Shown: positions 17,946 to 26,928 of the stretch, piece after piece
Position numbering within the stretch: the stretch's first letter is position 1
How the letters are laid out: the number at the start of each line of letters is the position of its first letter
Assembly: GCF_010093445.1 (NCBI RefSeq)
Contig: NZ_PDWW01000034.1
Location: 1 to 41,519 of the forward strand
Direction of reading: 5' to 3'
DNA length: 41,519 nucleotides
Source of the DNA: Pseudoxanthomonas japonensis
Lineage (GTDB): Bacteria; Pseudomonadota; Gammaproteobacteria; Xanthomonadales; Xanthomonadaceae
Translations under genes and position numbers: made by a program
Notes under the pieces: generated by a model
The model's input: the letters and a program-made list of their open reading frames with translations, nothing else
Told to the model about the DNA's origin: nothing
Database searches by the model: none

Positions 17946-17951
17946 TATAAT
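17946..17951 (+). promoter_or_regulatory. -10 box of tRNA-Pro
   Basis: A perfect TATAAT stands 37 bases before the tRNA-Pro 5' end. The -35 is poor (CTGGGA at 17921, 19-base spacing), so only the -10 is claimed. Confidence 0.6.
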
Positions 17952-17984
17952 GCGCGGCCCGTCGCAAGGCGGGCCGATCCGCGA

Positions 17985-18065
<81 letters not shown>

Positions 18066-18081
18066 ATCGCGGTTCGACATC

Positions 18082-18109
18082 AAGCCTGCGCCGATGCGTG
18101 GGCTTTTTT
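18082..18109 (+). terminator. Terminator of tRNA-Pro
   Basis: AAGCCTGCGC (18082-18091) pairs with GCGTGGGCTT (18096-18105), 10 pairs with two G-U, loop CGAT, and six T at 18104-18109. It lies 16 bases after the tRNA. Confidence 0.85.
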
Positions 18110-18167
18110 GTGCCCGTCGTTCGCCGCGGGCGAGGACGGTTCACCACCACCGGCTGCAGGATCGTCC

Positions 18168-18638
18168 ATGACTTCGATGACCGACGCGTTGATCCGCGAC
18201 CTGCAACTGACGCCGCACCCGGAAGGCGGCTACTTCCGGCGCGTCTACGAGTCGGCCAAGCGCACCGAGGTCAACGGCATCGAGCGTCCCGCACTGACGG
18301 CGATCAAGTTCCTGCTGCCGGAAGGCGTGGTGACCCGCTGGCATCGCGTCGACGCGACCGAGGTCTGGGACTGGCATGACGGCAGTGCCATGGAACTGTC
18401 GATGTTCGATCCCGACCAGCGCACGCTGACCCGCGTGCAACTGGACACGTCCGCGCGTGGCGGACAGTCGAACCAGGTCGTGCCGGCGGGCGTCTGGCAG
18501 AGCGCGCGCTCATTGGGCGAGTTCACCCTGGTGGACTGCTCGGTGTCCCCGGGCTTCAGCTGGCAGGGATTCGAGCTGATGCAGAGCGGCAGCGACGTCG
18601 CGCGCACCTTGCGCGAAGCGGGCGGCAAGGTCGCCTGA
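18168..18638 (+). CDS. Cupin-fold protein of the DUF985 family
   Basis: A 156-residue single-domain protein of the RmlC-like cupin family DUF985. Family features are LTPHPEGGYFRRVYES near the N-terminus, TAIKFLLPEGVVTRWHRVDATE with the metal- or ligand-site His, WHDGSAMELSM, and VVPAGVWQSARSLGEFTLVDC followed by SPGF. The ATG at 18168 has AGGA six bases upstream; an ATG at 18177 is the alternative. It stands alone between tRNA-Pro and the TraB-like gene. The substrate and reaction are not known for this family, and I cannot add one. Confidence 0.85.
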   Translation: MTSMTDALIRDLQLTPHPEGGYFRRVYESAKRTEVNGIERPALTAIKFLLPEGVVTRWHRVDATEVWDWHDGSAMELSMFDPDQRTLTRVQLDTSARGGQSNQVVPAGVWQSARSLGEFTLVDCSVSPGFSWQGFELMQSGSDVARTLREAGGKVA

Positions 18639-18725
18639 ACGGATCCCCCATCGGCTGTGCCGCAGTGCGTACCACGGCCGCCTTGCACGGGCACACTCGC
18701 GGCTCTTCCGTCTGGAGTCGCCGGA

Positions 18726-19757
18726 ATGCGTTTGCCGTTCTACGGAATGCTGTGGCTGTCGTTGCTGGCCTGGTCAGCGCCTGCGGATGCGCAGGAGGCG
18801 CCGGAGAACGCATCGGCGCTTGCGGCAAAAGACGGCGTGATCGACATGGATGCGGTCGTCGTCGCCGGCGTACAGCCGGGTCCGGGCTTGTGGAAGGTGC
18901 GGCGGGGCGATCATCTGCTTTACATCCTGGGTACCCAGTCGCCGCTGCCGAAGAACATCACGTGGCGGTCGGACGAGGTCGATCAGGTGCTGCAGCTTGC
19001 CGATGAGGTCCTCGCATCCCCGGGGATCACGGTCGATGCCGATGTCGGCTTCTTTCGCGGGCTGACCCTGCTTCCATCGGCACTGAAGGCATCGAAGAAC
19101 CCGGACGGACAGAAGCTGCAGGAGGTACTGCCGGCGGATCTCTATGCCCGCTGGAGCGTGCTGAAGCAGCAGTACGCGCGGCGCGACGGAGGGATCGAGA
19201 AGAAGCGTCCCCTGATCGCCGCCTACCAGCTTTATACCGAAGCGCTCTCTGATTCCGGCCTGCGCGAAGGGGGGGTCATCGATCCCGTCATCGACGCGGT
19301 ACTGAAGCAGCGCAAGATGAAGCGCACGCCGACGCTGCTGAAGATCAAGCTGGAGGATCCGCGCGCGGCGCTGGCGGATTTCCGCAAGGAAAGCCTCAAG
19401 CCCGAAGACCTCGTCTGCTTCAGCAAGACGCTCGATGTCATTGAGCGCGACCTGCCGCAGGTCGCGGCGCGCGCTAACGCGTGGGCGGTCGGCGACTGGC
19501 CGGCGCTGCGATCCGGCGCCCGCCAGGATTGGCAGCAGGCTTGCGCCACGGCCTGGTTCAACACCGAGACGGCACGCAAGCGCGGCATCTCCGATATCGA
19601 GTCGCGCATGCAGGCGCGCTGGATGGAGGTCGTCGAAGGTGCGTTGCAGAAGAACCGGATCACCTTCGCCACGCTGCCGGTCTGGCAGCTGGTCAAGCCG
19701 GATGGCTACCTGGCCGCGTTGCAGGCCAAGGGATACGAGATCGAAGCGCCGGAGTGA
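18726..19757 (+). CDS. TraB/GumN family exported protein
   Basis: A 343-residue protein with a signal peptide (MRLPFYGMLWLSLLAWSA to about residue 22, PADAQ) followed by the TraB/GumN fold. The GLWKVRRGDHLLYILGTQSP and LPKNITWRSDEVDQVL segments at residues about 55-95 match the start of that family. The C-terminal FATLPVWQLVKPDGYLAALQ (about 315-335) matches its end. The ATG at 18726 has GGAG eight bases upstream; the longer frame from 18657 lacks a signal. Members occur in Xanthomonadaceae near the gum cluster and elsewhere; some TraB folds resemble metalloproteases, but the function is not settled. It is convergent with dxs, 21 bases apart, with no clear terminator between. Confidence 0.8.
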   Translation: MRLPFYGMLWLSLLAWSAPADAQEAPENASALAAKDGVIDMDAVVVAGVQPGPGLWKVRRGDHLLYILGTQSPLPKNITWRSDEVDQVLQLADEVLASPGITVDADVGFFRGLTLLPSALKASKNPDGQKLQEVLPADLYARWSVLKQQYARRDGGIEKKRPLIAAYQLYTEALSDSGLREGGVIDPVIDAVLKQRKMKRTPTLLKIKLEDPRAALADFRKESLKPEDLVCFSKTLDVIERDLPQVAARANAWAVGDWPALRSGARQDWQQACATAWFNTETARKRGISDIESRMQARWMEVVEGALQKNRITFATLPVWQLVKPDGYLAALQAKGYEIEAPE

Positions 19758-19778
19758 TCCGGCGCCGCACTTGCCGAC

Positions 19779-21686
19779 TCAGCCCGCCGCGGTCAGCGGC
19801 GGCTGCGTAGCGCCCAGTGCAGGCCAGCGCTTCAGCACGCTGGCACGGATGCCGGCCGCATCGATGCCCGCTTCGGCCAGCAGGTCTTCGCGGCTGGCGT
19901 GATGCTGGAATTCGTCCGGCAGGCCAAGGTGCAGCACGGGTAGCGATATGCCCTCGGCATTGAGCAGTTCGGCCACGCCGGAACCCGCACCGCCCATCAC
20001 CACGTTGTCCTCGATGGTGACGAAGCCTTGATGCGTCTTCGCCAGGTCGAGCAGCAGTTCGCGGTCCAGCGGCTTCACGAAGCGCATGTTCACCACGCTC
20101 AGGCCCAGCTCGCGCCCCACCTGTTCGGCGGCCGCGACGGTGGAGCCGAACGCGAGCAGCGCGACGCGGTTGCCGCGCACGCGCAGGTCCGCCTTGCCGA
20201 TGGGCAGGGTATCCAGCGTCGTCTGCAGCGCCACGCCGGGGCCGGTGCCGCGCGGGTAACGCACCGCGGCCGGGCCATCGAAGTGGTAGCCGGTGCTCAG
20301 CATCTGCCGGCATTCGTTTTCATCGGCCGGTGCCATCACCACCATGTGCGGCACGCAGCGCAGATAGCTCAGGTCCAGGTTGCCAGCGTGCGTGGCGCCA
20401 TCCGGGCCGACCACGCCGCCGCGGTCGATGGCGAACAGCACATCGAGTTTCTGGATGGCGACGTCGTGCACTAGCTGGTCGTAGCCGCGCTGCAGGAAGG
20501 TCGAATAGATCGCCACCACCGGTTTGCTGCCTTCGCAGGCCATGCCCGCCGCCAGCGTCACCGCATGCTGCTCGGCGATGGCCACATCGAAGTAGCGCTC
20601 CGGATATTCCTTGCTGAAACGCACCAGGCCGGAGCCCTCGCGCATCGCTGGCGTGATGCCCAGCAGTTTCGGTTCGGCGGCGGCCATGTCGCACAGCCAG
20701 TCGCTGAAGATGTCGGTGTAGGTCGGCTTCTTGGCGCCGCCCTTGCTGACCAGGCCCTTCTCCGGATCGAACGGACCGACGGCGTGGTAGCCGATCTGGT
20801 CGCCCTCGGCCAACTCGTAGCCCTTGCCCTTGGTGGTCAGGATGTGGAGCAACTGCGGGCCCTTCAGGGTCTTCAGCGTCTTCAGCGCGCCAACCAGCGC
20901 CTCGACATCGTGGCCGTCGATCGGACCGGTGTAGTGGAAGCCCATCTGTTCGAACAGCGTGGAGGGAACGAACATGCCCTTCCAGTGTTCTTCCCAGCGT
21001 CGCATGAAGCGCGCCGGTGGCTTCTTCTTGTCGCCCAGCAGTTTCTTGCCGCCCTCGCGCAAGGCGTTGAGCGTGCGGCTGCTGCTCAGCCGGCCCAGCA
21101 TCTTGGTGAGGCCGCCGACGTTCTCGGAGATCGACATCTGGTTGTCGTTGAGGATCACCAGCAGGTTCGGCTCCGGCTCCATGCCGCCGGCATGGTTGAG
21201 CGCTTCGAACGCCATGCCGGCCGTCATCGCGCCATCGCCGATGACGGCGACCACCTTGCGGTCGTCGCCCTGCTGCTGCAGTGCGATGGCCATGCCGAGC
21301 GCCGCGGAGATCGAGGTGGACGAGTGGCCGACGCCGAAGGTGTCGTACTCGCTTTCCTCGCGCTTCGGGAACGGCGCCACGCCGTCCTTCTGCTTCACCG
21401 TGTGGATGGTGTCGCGGCGACCGGTCAGGATCTTGTGCGGGTAGGTCTGGTGGCCGACGTCCCACACCAGGCGGTCGCGCGGGGTGTCGAACAGGTAGTG
21501 CAGCGCCACCGTCAGTTCGATCACGCCCAGGCCCGCGCCGAAATGTCCGCCGCTCCTGCCGACCGACTCGATCAGGTAGCCCCGCAGTTCCTCGGCGATG
21601 GCGGGCAGTTCGGACTCGTCGAACTGGCGCAGGTCGGCCGGGACGTGGATGCGGGAAAGACGGGGATAGCGGTCGGGGGCGATCAT
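19779..21686 (-). CDS. dxs: 1-deoxy-D-xylulose-5-phosphate synthase
   Basis: First enzyme of the non-mevalonate isoprenoid pathway; it joins pyruvate and glyceraldehyde 3-phosphate using thiamine diphosphate. The 635-residue product fits the family. Seen are [36 protein letters not shown], and the cofactor site from [18 protein letters not shown] to [10 protein letters not shown]. The pyrimidine-binding domain has [21 protein letters not shown]. The C-terminal transketolase domain ends near the [13 protein letters not shown] segment. I took ATG 21686 ([11 protein letters not shown]); the frame runs 60 bases further upstream without family sequence. The HNH endonuclease gene lies upstream on the same strand beyond a repeat block. 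Confidence 0.96.
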   Translation of the reverse strand: MIAPDRYPRLSRIHVPADLRQFDESELPAIAEELRGYLIESVGRSGGHFGAGLGVIELTVALHYLFDTPRDRLVWDVGHQTYPHKILTGRRDTIHTVKQKDGVAPFPKREESEYDTFGVGHSSTSISAALGMAIALQQQGDDRKVVAVIGDGAMTAGMAFEALNHAGGMEPEPNLLVILNDNQMSISENVGGLTKMLGRLSSSRTLNALREGGKKLLGDKKKPPARFMRRWEEHWKGMFVPSTLFEQMGFHYTGPIDGHDVEALVGALKTLKTLKGPQLLHILTTKGKGYELAEGDQIGYHAVGPFDPEKGLVSKGGAKKPTYTDIFSDWLCDMAAAEPKLLGITPAMREGSGLVRFSKEYPERYFDVAIAEQHAVTLAAGMACEGSKPVVAIYSTFLQRGYDQLVHDVAIQKLDVLFAIDRGGVVGPDGATHAGNLDLSYLRCVPHMVVMAPADENECRQMLSTGYHFDGPAAVRYPRGTGPGVALQTTLDTLPIGKADLRVRGNRVALLAFGSTVAAAEQVGRELGLSVVNMRFVKPLDRELLLDLAKTHQGFVTIEDNVVMGGAGSGVAELLNAEGISLPVLHLGLPDEFQHHASREDLLAEAGIDAAGIRASVLKRWPALGATQPPLTAAG

Positions 21687-21806
21687 CGGCAGCAGGCTGG
21701 TTCTGAGCCGGTATTGTCCCCCCCGGATGTGAAGTGGGGCAAGCAAACACGTGAAGCCGGCGTGGACCCGGCCCGGGTGGTTCAGGAAGGTTCTCGCGGC
21801 GTCGTG

Positions 21807-22182
21807 ACGCTCAGGCAGACAGCTTGGACTTCCTGGGCAACTGGGCCTTCAGGAAGGCCATCTGGTCGGCCAGGGTGAGCGGGCGCGCTTGCGATCTGCC
21901 AGTGGCAGATCGCGCGTCAGCGAACGCACGCGCGCAAGTGCGGGCGGGGCATCCTGGCAATGAATCACGCCGAGAGCTTCGACTTCTTCGGCAGTTGGGC
22001 CTTCAGGAACGCCATCTGGTCGGCCAGGGTGAGCGGGCGCGCTTGCGATCTGCCAGTGGCAGATCGCGCGTCAGCGAACGCCCGCGCGCAAGCGCGGGCG
22101 GGGCGTCCTGGCAATGAATCACGCCGAGAGCTTCGACTTCTTCGGCAGTTGGGCCTTCAGGAACGCCATCTGGTCGGCCAGG
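21807..22182. repeat. Tandem 154-bp direct repeat containing copies of the HNH gene tail
   Basis: Three units in tandem: A 21807-21960, B 21961-22114, and partial C 22115-22182 (C is the true 3' end of the HNH gene). B and C match almost base for base; A is diverged in its first third. Read on the minus strand, each unit encodes the HNH C-terminal tail [18 protein letters not shown] plus stop (A has [10 protein letters not shown]). A and B are each followed by about 85 bases with the perfect palindrome GCGATCTGCC-AGT-GGCAGATCGC (21891-21913 and 22045-22067) and a second GC-rich hairpin (22081-22098). A's non-coding part is nearly identical to B's. Confidence 0.9.
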
Positions 22183-22772
22183 ATGTTGCGGTTGGACAGG
22201 ATCAGGTGCTCGATCCAGCTCGGCCGGTACGGCACGGCAAGCAGCGGCATGTGGGCCTGCTGCGGGGTGCGGTTGCTCTTGCGCGAGTTGCAGTGGAAGC
22301 ACGCGGTCACCACGTTTTCCCAGATGTCCTTGCCGCCCTTGGACAGCGGCAGCACGTGGTCGCGGGTCAGGTGTGGGCGGGAGTATTCGTGCCCGCAGTA
22401 CAGGCACAGGTGGGCGTCGCGGGCGAACAGGGCGGTGTTGGTGAGCGTCGGGGTGGGCGAGAGGGCATGCGCACGCGCGTGGCCGCGCGAGGCCACGATG
22501 GGATGCAGCTCGATCAGGCTCTGCTCGCCGGTCAGGCGGGAGACGCCGCCATGCACGTGCAGGCAGGGGTCGCCCAGCGTCCAGGCGACCGCGCCGCGCG
22601 CGTACAGGCAGGTCGCGTCCTGCCAGTTGATCCAGTCGAGCACGCGCCCATGCGCATCGAGCGACAACAGTCGCAGGGCGGCGGGGTGGGGGCGGGGGGA
22701 CGACGGCGACGGGACCGGCGAGGAAAGGGAACCGGTCTGGACCAGGTGAAGCTGAGCGCTGTCTGCTTCCAT
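22119..22772 (-). CDS. HNH endonuclease
   Basis: A 217-residue protein with a C-terminal HNH nuclease domain (about residues 125-190). It has CLYCG and CFHC zinc-ligand pairs, with TRDHVLPLSKGGKDIWENVV between them carrying the catalytic His and the Asn. The N-terminal half (LLSLDAHGRVLDWINWQDAT...ARGAVAWTL) is the extension found in the HNH family widespread in proteobacteria, which is not a restriction enzyme of a recognisable system. ATG 22772 is preferred to the TTG at 22793; a TATAAC lies only 11 bases before it, so the mRNA may be nearly leaderless. Its last 20 residues are repeated twice downstream (21807-22118). The role is unknown; dxs is the downstream neighbour. Confidence 0.85.
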   Translation of the reverse strand: MEADSAQLHLVQTGSLSSPVPSPSSPRPHPAALRLLSLDAHGRVLDWINWQDATCLYARGAVAWTLGDPCLHVHGGVSRLTGEQSLIELHPIVASRGHARAHALSPTPTLTNTALFARDAHLCLYCGHEYSRPHLTRDHVLPLSKGGKDIWENVVTACFHCNSRKSNRTPQQAHMPLLAVPYRPSWIEHLILSNRNILADQMAFLKAQLPKKSKLSA

Positions 22773-22829
22773 GGAGAAGCAGGTTATACCCAAATGTTGA
22801 CGAAATGTGTATCCGGCGCGGCTTTTGTC

Positions 22830-22858
22830 CGGAGGAGCGCGATACCCGCGCTCCTCCG
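22830..22858. terminator. 12-bp GC-rich hairpin after the acyl-CoA dehydrogenase gene
   Basis: CGGAGGAGCGCG (22830-22841) and CGCGCTCCTCCG (22847-22858) are exact reverse complements around ATACC. It lies 8 bases past the minus-strand stop at 22867. There is no T-run on the minus strand, so it is a weak or processing-type terminator at best. Confidence 0.5.
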
Positions 22859-22866
22859 ATACCGGG

Positions 22867-24660
<1,794 letters not shown>

Positions 24661-24698
24661 GCGGGTTCTCGGAATCGCGGATGTGGGAAAGGCCGCGC

Positions 24699-25175
24699 TC
24701 AGCGCAGCACGCCGTCCAGGCCGGGGACGGGATTGAGGGTGCTGCGGGTATCGATGTCGAAGCTGCGCTGCTTGGCTTCGTCCGGCGTCGCCGCGGCAGT
24801 GCCCTTCAAGGTGTAGGGAAGGGTGCGACGGCCGGCGAGTGCGTCCGCCACCCCGATGCGGCCGGCGCTGCTGGGTGCGAAGGTCACGGTGACGACATCC
24901 GCGGATTCGGGACCCACCGACAGGCCGGGCGTGGCGCGAAGCTTGCCGGCGTCCTGGTCGCCGACCTGCACGTCGACCTCGACGGTGTCGAAGCGCATCG
25001 GGATGCTGCTGTAGTTCTGCAGTCGCAGGTCCACCGCCCATTGGCCGTCGGCCTTCACTGTCAGTTGCTGGACGCTGACGGCCGGGTCGGAGACGCGGCG
25101 GACCACGCCATCGCCGCAGCCGCCCAGCAGGGCGGTTGCCGCCAGAAGTGCCAACAGGGAAGTACGTCGCATCAT
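24699..25175 (-). CDS. LEA-type 2 lipoprotein
   Basis: A 158-residue lipoprotein. The signal MMRRTSLLALLAATALLGGC ends in a lipobox (LLGGC), with lipidation expected on the Cys at 20. The mature part is a single beta-rich domain of the LEA type 2 / water-stress family: VSVQQLTVKADGQWAVDLRL, then QNYSSIPMRFDTVEVDVQVG, and PESADVVTVTFAPSSAGR. Such proteins are predicted to be anchored in the periplasmic face of a membrane. ATG 25175 or 25172 may be used. It lies 38 bases before the acyl-CoA dehydrogenase gene and 80 bases after the GH30 gene, all on the minus strand. The biological role is unknown. Confidence 0.78.
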   Translation of the reverse strand: MMRRTSLLALLAATALLGGCGDGVVRRVSDPAVSVQQLTVKADGQWAVDLRLQNYSSIPMRFDTVEVDVQVGDQDAGKLRATPGLSVGPESADVVTVTFAPSSAGRIGVADALAGRRTLPYTLKGTAAATPDEAKQRSFDIDTRSTLNPVPGLDGVLR

Positions 25176-25255
25176 GCCGCGGCTCCATGAGGGAATGCGG
25201 CAGGATACTACGGCGTATGGCGGCCGGAATGACAGTCCGGCCGGTCATGGACGGA

Positions 25256-26707
25256 TCAGTCGTGTTGCGCTGCGGCAGGCTTCCACACGAAGGTGGCGAC
25301 GCTGCGCGCGGGCAGCGTGTAGTCGAACGACCGGTCGCCTTGTCCGACGCTGAAGCGACGGGTCTGCTTCGCCGAGTTCGCGACGAGGAGTACCAGCGAA
25401 CCGTCATCGGCGTTGAGGAACGCGACGTTGTCCAGGTCGTCCCCGGACTCGCTGGACGCGATCCGGTGCGCGCCCGGTCGCACGAACCGGCTGGCATGCG
25501 CCAGCGCGTAGTACTCGTCGGTGCGCGTGATGTCGCCCGTGCGCGAGTCGATGGTCACCACGCCGCGGCAGGTATCGCAGCCGCCGGCGTAGGGGCCGTT
25601 CTTCTCGTCCAGTGCCAGGTTCCAGAACAGCGCGCCGCGTGCCCAGTGGCGAGCGCTGCGGATGATGATGTTCTTCATCTGCAACGGCAGGCCGCCGCTG
25701 CGCACCGGCTCCCAGTCACCGCCGGAGCACTCGGTCATGTAGGCGTCCTTGTCGGGGAACGCGTCGTGCACGGGCGACTGCGCGGCGACGTCACCGCCAT
25801 AGCAGTGCCAGGCGACGGCGGCAACATGCGGGTTCGCCTTCGCGTCGCCCAGCACGCCCAGCGGTTCCTGCGGTTTGTCCCAGTTGTGGTCCCAGTCGAA
25901 GATCAGCGGACCGTTGCCGCGCGCGGCGATCATCGGACCCAGATGGTCGCCGATCAGCCGCGCACGCGCCGGCGCGTTGAGCCGCATGCCGGGATAGTCC
26001 TTGGGCTCGTAATCCGGTTCGTTCTGCACGGTCAGCGCGAAGATCGGGATGCCCTCCGCCGCATACGCATCCACGTACTTCAGCAGGTAGCGCGAGAACG
26101 CGTCGTAGTACTGCGGCAGCAGCGTGCCCTGGATCAGGCTGTTGCTGTCCTTCATCCAGCCGGGTGCGCTCCATGGCGAGGCCATGATCTTCAGCTGCGG
26201 ATTGATCGCCAGCATCGCGCGTGCCACCGGGATCACGTCGCCGCGGTTCTTGTCGATGCTGAAGTGCTCCAGTTCCGGATCAGGCTTGCCATCGGGCGTG
26301 TCGGCGAGGCTGTAGTGATAGCGGGAAAAATCCGATGCGCCGATGGTCAGGCGGGAGAAACTCAGGCCCAGGCCATTGCCGTCGCGGCCGAACAGCTCGT
26401 TCAGCAATGCCTCGCGTTGCCGAGGATCCAGCGTGTGCTGGATCAGCCATGCCGACGAGTCGGTGAGTGACGCGCCGAAGCCGACGATTTCCTGGAAGCG
26501 CTCGCCGTCATCGACCTCGATGCGCGGGGTCGCCAGGACCGCACCGGACTCGAATCGCGCAGGGGTTGACGCGGCGAGGGTGGTCTTGTGGTCGGCCGTC
26601 GTGATCCATACGGCGACGTCCTGAGCATGCGCCAGAGGCGTGAGTGCCAGCAGCAGCGGGACGAACAGGTGGCGGAAGCGGAGTCGTAACGGGGCGCATC
26701 GGCGCAT
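25256..26707 (-). CDS. GH30 family glycoside hydrolase
   Basis: Secreted glycoside hydrolase of family 30, 483 residues. The signal peptide ends near LAHA-QD (residue 28). The catalytic barrel begins with QEIVGFGASLTDSSAWLI (72-89). The acid/base Glu is E230 in TVQNEPDY and the nucleophile Glu is E326 in YMTECSGGDW. The usual GH30 side beta-domain closes the protein (about 390-480). Homologues are annotated glucosylceramidase, but bacterial ones beside GH3 enzymes and TonB receptors are often beta-1,6-glucanases; this is inference. AGGA lies 6 bases before ATG 26707. It is divergent from the TonB receptor, with their promoters sharing 221 bases. Confidence 0.88.
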   Translation of the reverse strand: MRRCAPLRLRFRHLFVPLLLALTPLAHAQDVAVWITTADHKTTLAASTPARFESGAVLATPRIEVDDGERFQEIVGFGASLTDSSAWLIQHTLDPRQREALLNELFGRDGNGLGLSFSRLTIGASDFSRYHYSLADTPDGKPDPELEHFSIDKNRGDVIPVARAMLAINPQLKIMASPWSAPGWMKDSNSLIQGTLLPQYYDAFSRYLLKYVDAYAAEGIPIFALTVQNEPDYEPKDYPGMRLNAPARARLIGDHLGPMIAARGNGPLIFDWDHNWDKPQEPLGVLGDAKANPHVAAVAWHCYGGDVAAQSPVHDAFPDKDAYMTECSGGDWEPVRSGGLPLQMKNIIIRSARHWARGALFWNLALDEKNGPYAGGCDTCRGVVTIDSRTGDITRTDEYYALAHASRFVRPGAHRIASSESGDDLDNVAFLNADDGSLVLLVANSAKQTRRFSVGQGDRSFDYTLPARSVATFVWKPAAAQHD

Positions 26708-26834
26708 CGGGATTCCTCATAGGAAAGGGTCTGGATATGACGCGAATTCCTGGTGGAATCCACGCAAAGCGGGTGCTGCAACGCAGCGAAACTTCGTTGT
26801 CCGGTCGCCGAACGGCAAGCGAATTCAATGCTGA

Positions 26835-26853
26835 GTGCGACAACATGTCGCAC
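26835..26853. promoter_or_regulatory. 19-bp palindrome in the GH30/receptor divergent region
   Basis: GTGCGACA (26835-26842) and TGTCGCAC (26846-26853) are exact reverse complements with ACA between. It ends 14 bases before the -35 of the receptor promoter. It differs from the LacI-type operator at 26893 and lacks a central CG, so it is likely to bind another regulator, if any. Confidence 0.5.
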
Positions 26854-26867
26854 GCGTTAGGAATTTG

Positions 26868-26906
26868 TTGACAGTGCATTGGAGCTTCGATATGACAGCG
26901 CTGTCA
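26868..26906 (+). promoter_or_regulatory. Receptor promoter with LacI-type operator on the -10
   Basis: TTGACA (26868-26873), a 17-base spacer and TATGAC (26891-26896) form a strong promoter. The perfect 14-base palindrome TGACAGCGCTGTCA (26893-26906), with central CG as in LacI-family operators, overlaps the -10 and the start region. A bound repressor would block the promoter. No LacI-family gene is in this window. Confidence 0.75.
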
Positions 26907-26928
26907 ACACGGGTCGGAGAGGGACCAC

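Noticed and set aside
21807..22182. Tandem repeats as a CRISPR array
   Set aside because: The 154-bp units are contiguous, contain a coding tail and lack 25-40 bp repeats with unique spacers; no cas gene is near.
22119..22772. HNH endonuclease as part of a restriction, retron or homing-element system
   Set aside because: No methyltransferase, reverse transcriptase, intron or phage genes nearby; its neighbours are ordinary metabolic genes and the family is widespread.
25176..25255. Promoter for the LEA-like lipoprotein
   Set aside because: A TAGTAT is present on the minus strand but the matching -35 is poor; only a small hairpin (25222-25242) is clear, so no promoter is claimed.
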